This document shows, in pieces, positions 60,358-64,000 of a stretch of 64,000 bases of DNA. The translations under genes were made by a program, and so were the position numbers. The notes under the pieces were generated by a model that saw only the letters and a program-made list of their open reading frames with translations, was not told the DNA's origin and did not search any database. Each line of letters begins with the position of its first letter. Positions within the stretch are counted from its first letter, which is position 1. Source of the stretch: Drosophila miranda (taxonomy: Eukaryota; Arthropoda; Insecta; Diptera; Drosophilidae); assembly GCF_003369915.1 (NCBI RefSeq), contig NC_046676.1:4154001-4218000 (forward strand), given 5' to 3'.

Positions 60358-61029
60358 CTGGAAGAAATTTGTTTGGACATGGGACTGCTGTAAAATGGGA
60401 ATAGAAAAAACAAACGAAATGGCTCGTGCCATGTCATGTCCTGTGATGCACGAGTCCAAGGATGCGCTCGCAGTCCTCTTTTCCGCCAGCCCGTTTTCCT
60501 CTTTCTCTGCTCGGTGCTCCTTTGTCATGTCGCTGGCTCCCCATCCCGGCTCCCCTTTGAGCAGTCCGCCTGACAAGGCAAACGAATCGGGACATAAGTA
60601 GGAATCGCTGTAATATTTGCCAGGCAACATCCAGAGTGTTGCAGTCAGTGGGGGCCGGGACGGGCCCCAAAAAACTTTAAGCCAAGACAATGCTACATAA
60701 TCGAAAAACAACAGACGGACGCAGAGTGCTGAGAGTCCGCGTGAATTATGATGGATTTTTAAAAAAGAGGAATGCGATGAGTTTTCTTTGGTTCTGAGTA
60801 GGAGATTTTTTCATTTATACATGAGATTTCCAAAAAATTCAGCACAAAAAGAAGTATAAGGAAATTCCCGAAGACTAGAATCCAATAGAATGAAATGAAA
60901 CGAACGAGTGAAAAGTCTCATATGTTGTGTTACTGGAAATATTTTTGATTTAATGCACAATTACCGCTCTTTCCATTATTTTGAAACGCGAGCATCTGGG
61001 ATAGGTGCATTATCAAGTAGTTTGATATC

Positions 61030-61150
61030 TGAAGGCCGTTCAATAAGTCCGTGAAATTTTAACTTTCCCGCCTCTTAAGTATCTGTCAGTTGGCTCCTAT
61101 CAAAACTGGAAAACGCTGCGACAGTTTGTGCTTGACAGCCATTTATTACA
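61030..61150. mobile_element. Possible mariner-type element end
   Basis: GGCCGTTCAATAAGTCCGTG is followed by TGTCAGTTGGCTCCTATCAA. These words recall the ends of some mariner-family elements. No second inverted end or transposase frame was identified, so support is weak. Confidence 0.3.
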
Positions 61151-62667
61151 GACATTCTCGTAATTCGAGTTGAAATCGATAAAAGTAAATTCCTTTTTGC
61201 TCATTAAGCATTTTTGTTTTGCGGAAAACAACCATCACTTACCGCGTTCGCTACAATAGTCCACAATGCAAGGGTGCAGGTGGAGACTTGTGCAGTTTCC
61301 GGATTAGGGATACAAAATTGGACAAATGTTAGAAAAAGTTCATAGACCTTAAAGGAGACTCTGTTGAAGAATGAAATGATTGTCAGAAAGTCACAGCCCT
61401 CGTATCTTCAGTGCGGTCCAGATTTTGTTCTATTATGTTGGGTATTTTTCCATTAATGGGATAAAATACTTAACCTGAAGTAAATAATGTATGTCTTATA
61501 TGGCAGAAGCAATTATATTTAGTTCTCTGTTACTTCACTAAATGCTTTTTCGAATATATAACTCCCAAAAACTCTTGGAAAATAATCTTGGAAAAAGCCC
61601 TACAGAAGGGAGCGCCGCGACGCCTGCCTACCCCTTTGGGGCACTTTTGGCTAAAAATCAGACAATACGTTGAGTTTTCCTCATTCATAGTTTTGTTCAA
61701 CGGATTAGAGAGCGGCTTGGGGAGGCAGGGGGCAGGAGGCAGGAGTAAGGAGGCAGGCAGGCAGGGAGAACCATCCAAGCCGCAAAACTTTTAATCAGAG
61801 ACGAACGCGTTTGGAGCGCGCTAATTACATTAGTTTTGGTGGTGGTGCTGCTGTGCGACTGTTGGCGGTGCTCATGGAGCTCGTGATGCTGCAGTTGTTC
61901 GTCCCGAATGTTTGATTATTTTCAATTATTTCGAGCCGCACATTGTCCTTACTTTGGCATTGACAACGCGAAACGATAGCACCCACACGCTCATGATGGG
62001 CGGAGATGGAGACGGGCACGGGGAGAAGGAAATAGGAAATGTTATTGTCGCTGTTCAAAGCCCAACCCTTCGCCATCATCATCTCCATCATCATCTCCAT
62101 CCTCATTCCATTCCATTCGATTTCGATTCCATTTCCATTTCCCGCCTTCGCTTGGGAAAGTTTTGGTATAAAACAAAAATCTGATTTACATGGGAGAGGA
62201 AACAATGCGGCAGCTGATTGTGTGAGGGTGGGCTGTGGCAGAGGGGTAAAATCATTTACATCCATTCATGTGTGTGTTGGTGTGTGTTGTTGCAACAAAG
62301 AACATTTCATGTTGAACAGATGTCGGAAGCCGCCGGCGCAGCCGTCCTACGTGTGGAAAAACTTGACACAATGCAAGCCCCAACCGGAGGGCAATGGGGG
62401 GGCTCTGTGACATTGCCACTCTTATCTGGCCACGTTGTCAAAGTTGTGCGACAATGGCATCCAGTGCCGTGCATCCAGACACCTGTTGCCACCCAAGCCC
62501 AAGTGGCAAGTGGCAAGTGGCAAGTAAAGAACTGACTCCGAAAAAATCCAAAAGCCGAAAACCCAATTCAGATCAAGCTGGCTGGGAGGCAGAACTTTCT
62601 AATTGAGTTTTCTCTGTACCTTTTGAAAGATAATCTGAATTGGAACGAATCGTACCCAGATTGGAAT

Positions 62668-64000
62668 ATGATTTTCTTACAATTCTGGTGGACTCTGATG
62701 GTGCTGGGTGGTTCCAAGTTGCTCCCGGCCGACTCGGAGCCGTCGAGCAGCGAGAAGTTGCGCAGTTTCAATCGGGCCGTGAAGGAGGCGCGCGGCAAGA
62801 TTCAGGATCTCTACGGCCAGGATCAGTACCGAAGACAGCCCAGGCACACCATCGACGATATGCTGGCCAGCTTTGCCCAGACCAGCAGCGGAGAATCGGA
62901 GGACAATGCCATGGCGGAGGCAGCCAACGCCTGGTATCGGGACTTCCAGACAGGCCACAAGAAATCACATACTGTCAGTAAACAGAGGGGCACGAACTAC
63001 GAAAGTAACTACTTGAAGGATATGCAGAGCACAGAGATCGGCAAGGTGAAGCAGAAGTACAAGGATACTGCGGTGGATCCCATCACTCTAGTGTTCGAGA
63101 CCACCATGGCTCCCTTTCAGTACGGTGGTAGCGGTCTCACCTACCTGGACATCAAGCTGAAGCAGGCCCAGGAGATTCTAAACGAGCATGAGAAGACTAG
63201 CAAAAGGGATCCATACCGGGTGAAGGAGTATCACAAGAAGGCAGAACTCAACGACGATCTACCGGAGTTTGAAAACAGGCCAGTGCCGGACGGGTTGTAT
63301 GAGCAAACATTGCTCCGGCTCGATTCGCCCAAATGGAGGCCGAACAATCTGTTGCACGAGGCCAACTACAAGCTGTCTAAGATCGAGCAGGAGGCCTCTG
63401 AGAACGCCCAACGGAAAATTCCGCCCAAGGGCAGGGGTTTGAACAAGCGCAGCTCCTATCACGGCTTCAATCCAATGAACGAGATCAAGCTAAAGACAAG
63501 CAACCGCCTCATGCTCAAGGGCATGGGACCCTCGCTGCCGAGCAATGCGCTGGTGGAGAGCCAGCATGCCCATCTCGTGGACGAACTGATAAAGCGCCGG
63601 GAGCGGAAAATGAGACGGGAGCAGGAGCAGCAGCAGGATCCAGATCTGTATCTGGATCATTATCAGGAACAGAATCAAGAGGGATACATGAGCGATGATG
63701 GTGAACGGCGGCAGCAGTACGATGGCCTCAGTCCGATGACCAACAAAATGAGGCAGTCTCCGGAGGTTGTATCCTCCGGTGGCCACAACATGTTGGATCT
63801 GCCACAGAGCTACGACTATCGCCTGCCCCCGTACGATCGCTTCCATGCTCTCAGCCAGCGGCAGATGCCCAACATGGTCGACTACTTGCACCCCAATCGC
63901 AGGTCCGTTGGGGACCCGGGACGCTACAAGCGGGAGCATACCTTAAATATGACCCTGGCAACGACAGCGAAGGTGGCCGTGAATGAGTCAGGAACTAAGG
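62668..64000 (+). CDS. Long secreted basic protein, 3' end outside the window
   Basis: A single open frame of 444 codons runs to the right edge. It starts MIFLQFWWTLMVLGGSKLLP, a probable signal peptide, then acidic/serine residues. The body is hydrophilic and rich in Lys, Arg, Gln and Tyr, with many dibasic sites (SKRDPYR, NKRSSYHGF, KRRERKMRRE, YKREH), a heptad-like stretch (DIKLKQAQEILNEHEK) and an NMT glycosylation site near the edge. Codon usage is clearly coding. I do not recognise the family. It could be an extracellular-matrix or precursor protein processed at basic sites. An upstream AG near 62591 leaves room for an earlier exon; I prefer the ATG because of the signal peptide. Confidence 0.8.
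   Translation, partial: MIFLQFWWTLMVLGGSKLLPADSEPSSSEKLRSFNRAVKEARGKIQDLYGQDQYRRQPRHTIDDMLASFAQTSSGESEDNAMAEAANAWYRDFQTGHKKSHTVSKQRGTNYESNYLKDMQSTEIGKVKQKYKDTAVDPITLVFETTMAPFQYGGSGLTYLDIKLKQAQEILNEHEKTSKRDPYRVKEYHKKAELNDDLPEFENRPVPDGLYEQTLLRLDSPKWRPNNLLHEANYKLSKIEQEASENAQRKIPPKGRGLNKRSSYHGFNPMNEIKLKTSNRLMLKGMGPSLPSNALVESQHAHLVDELIKRRERKMRREQEQQQDPDLYLDHYQEQNQEGYMSDDGERRQQYDGLSPMTNKMRQSPEVVSSGGHNMLDLPQSYDYRLPPYDRFHALSQRQMPNMVDYLHPNRRSVGDPGRYKREHTLNMTLATTAKVAVNESGTK

Larger units (their letters stand above)
56784..62667. other. Six-kilobase noncoding interval
   Basis: I see no supported exon. A 26-base poly(A) tract lies near 60332-60357, GGCAG-type arrays near 61722-61765 and an AAGTGGC array at 62505-62525. 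A segment near 61033 (GTTCAATAAGTCCGTG) recalls a mariner terminal repeat. Confidence 0.5.

Overview
This window looks like euchromatic DNA from a Drosophila species, Muller element C (2R of D. melanogaster). The evidence is short introns with GT..AG ends, dense microsatellites, a DINE-1/INE-1-like Helitron relic, and recognisable fly genes: Trpm, Xpc (mus210), a TBC1D25 homologue (CG8155), Tom7 and dymeclin. The simple-repeat richness would suit the obscura group, but the species call is a guess. No bacterial operon, CRISPR array, rRNA or convincing tRNA was seen.

Layout. 1-5.5 kb: minus strand, the 5' coding half of the TRPM cation channel, running off the left edge, with candidate N-terminal exons near 5.0-5.5 kb and 11.6 kb. 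14.4-15.8 kb: an intronless mitochondrial NADH dehydrogenase 51-kDa (NDUFV1) paralogue. 15.8-24.8 kb: noncoding, full of short tandem repeats. 24.8-36 kb: a compact block of a GPANK1-like ankyrin/G-patch gene (-), Xpc (+) and a TBC1D25-like RabGAP (-). 36-39 kb: noncoding DNA holding an intron-bearing methionyl-tRNA synthetase pseudogene. 39-46.6 kb: Tom7 (-), a predicted 80-residue protein gene (+) whose intron contains a USPL1-like gene, a THAP-domain gene with an in-frame TAG (-), and dymeclin (+). 46.6-51.7 kb: gene-poor, with two or three candidate small spliced genes. 51.7-54.7 kb: an odorant receptor carrying a frameshift, then a secreted Kunitz inhibitor. 54.7-62.7 kb: noncoding apart from a decayed ORF. 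62.7-64 kb: the start of a long secreted basic protein that continues past the right edge.

The genes are mostly unrelated housekeeping functions (DNA repair, autophagy/Rab control, mitochondrial import, Golgi) interleaved with fast-evolving sensory, inhibitor and small-protein genes. Several neighbours are head to head and probably share promoters: GPANK1-like/Xpc and THAP/dymeclin. The most unusual items are the THAP gene whose reading frame continues for 81 codons past a TAG, the uncharacterised small spliced genes, and the gene-in-intron arrangement at 39.9-41.9 kb.

All exon structures were read by eye from splice signals, frame and remembered family alignments. No search was run.
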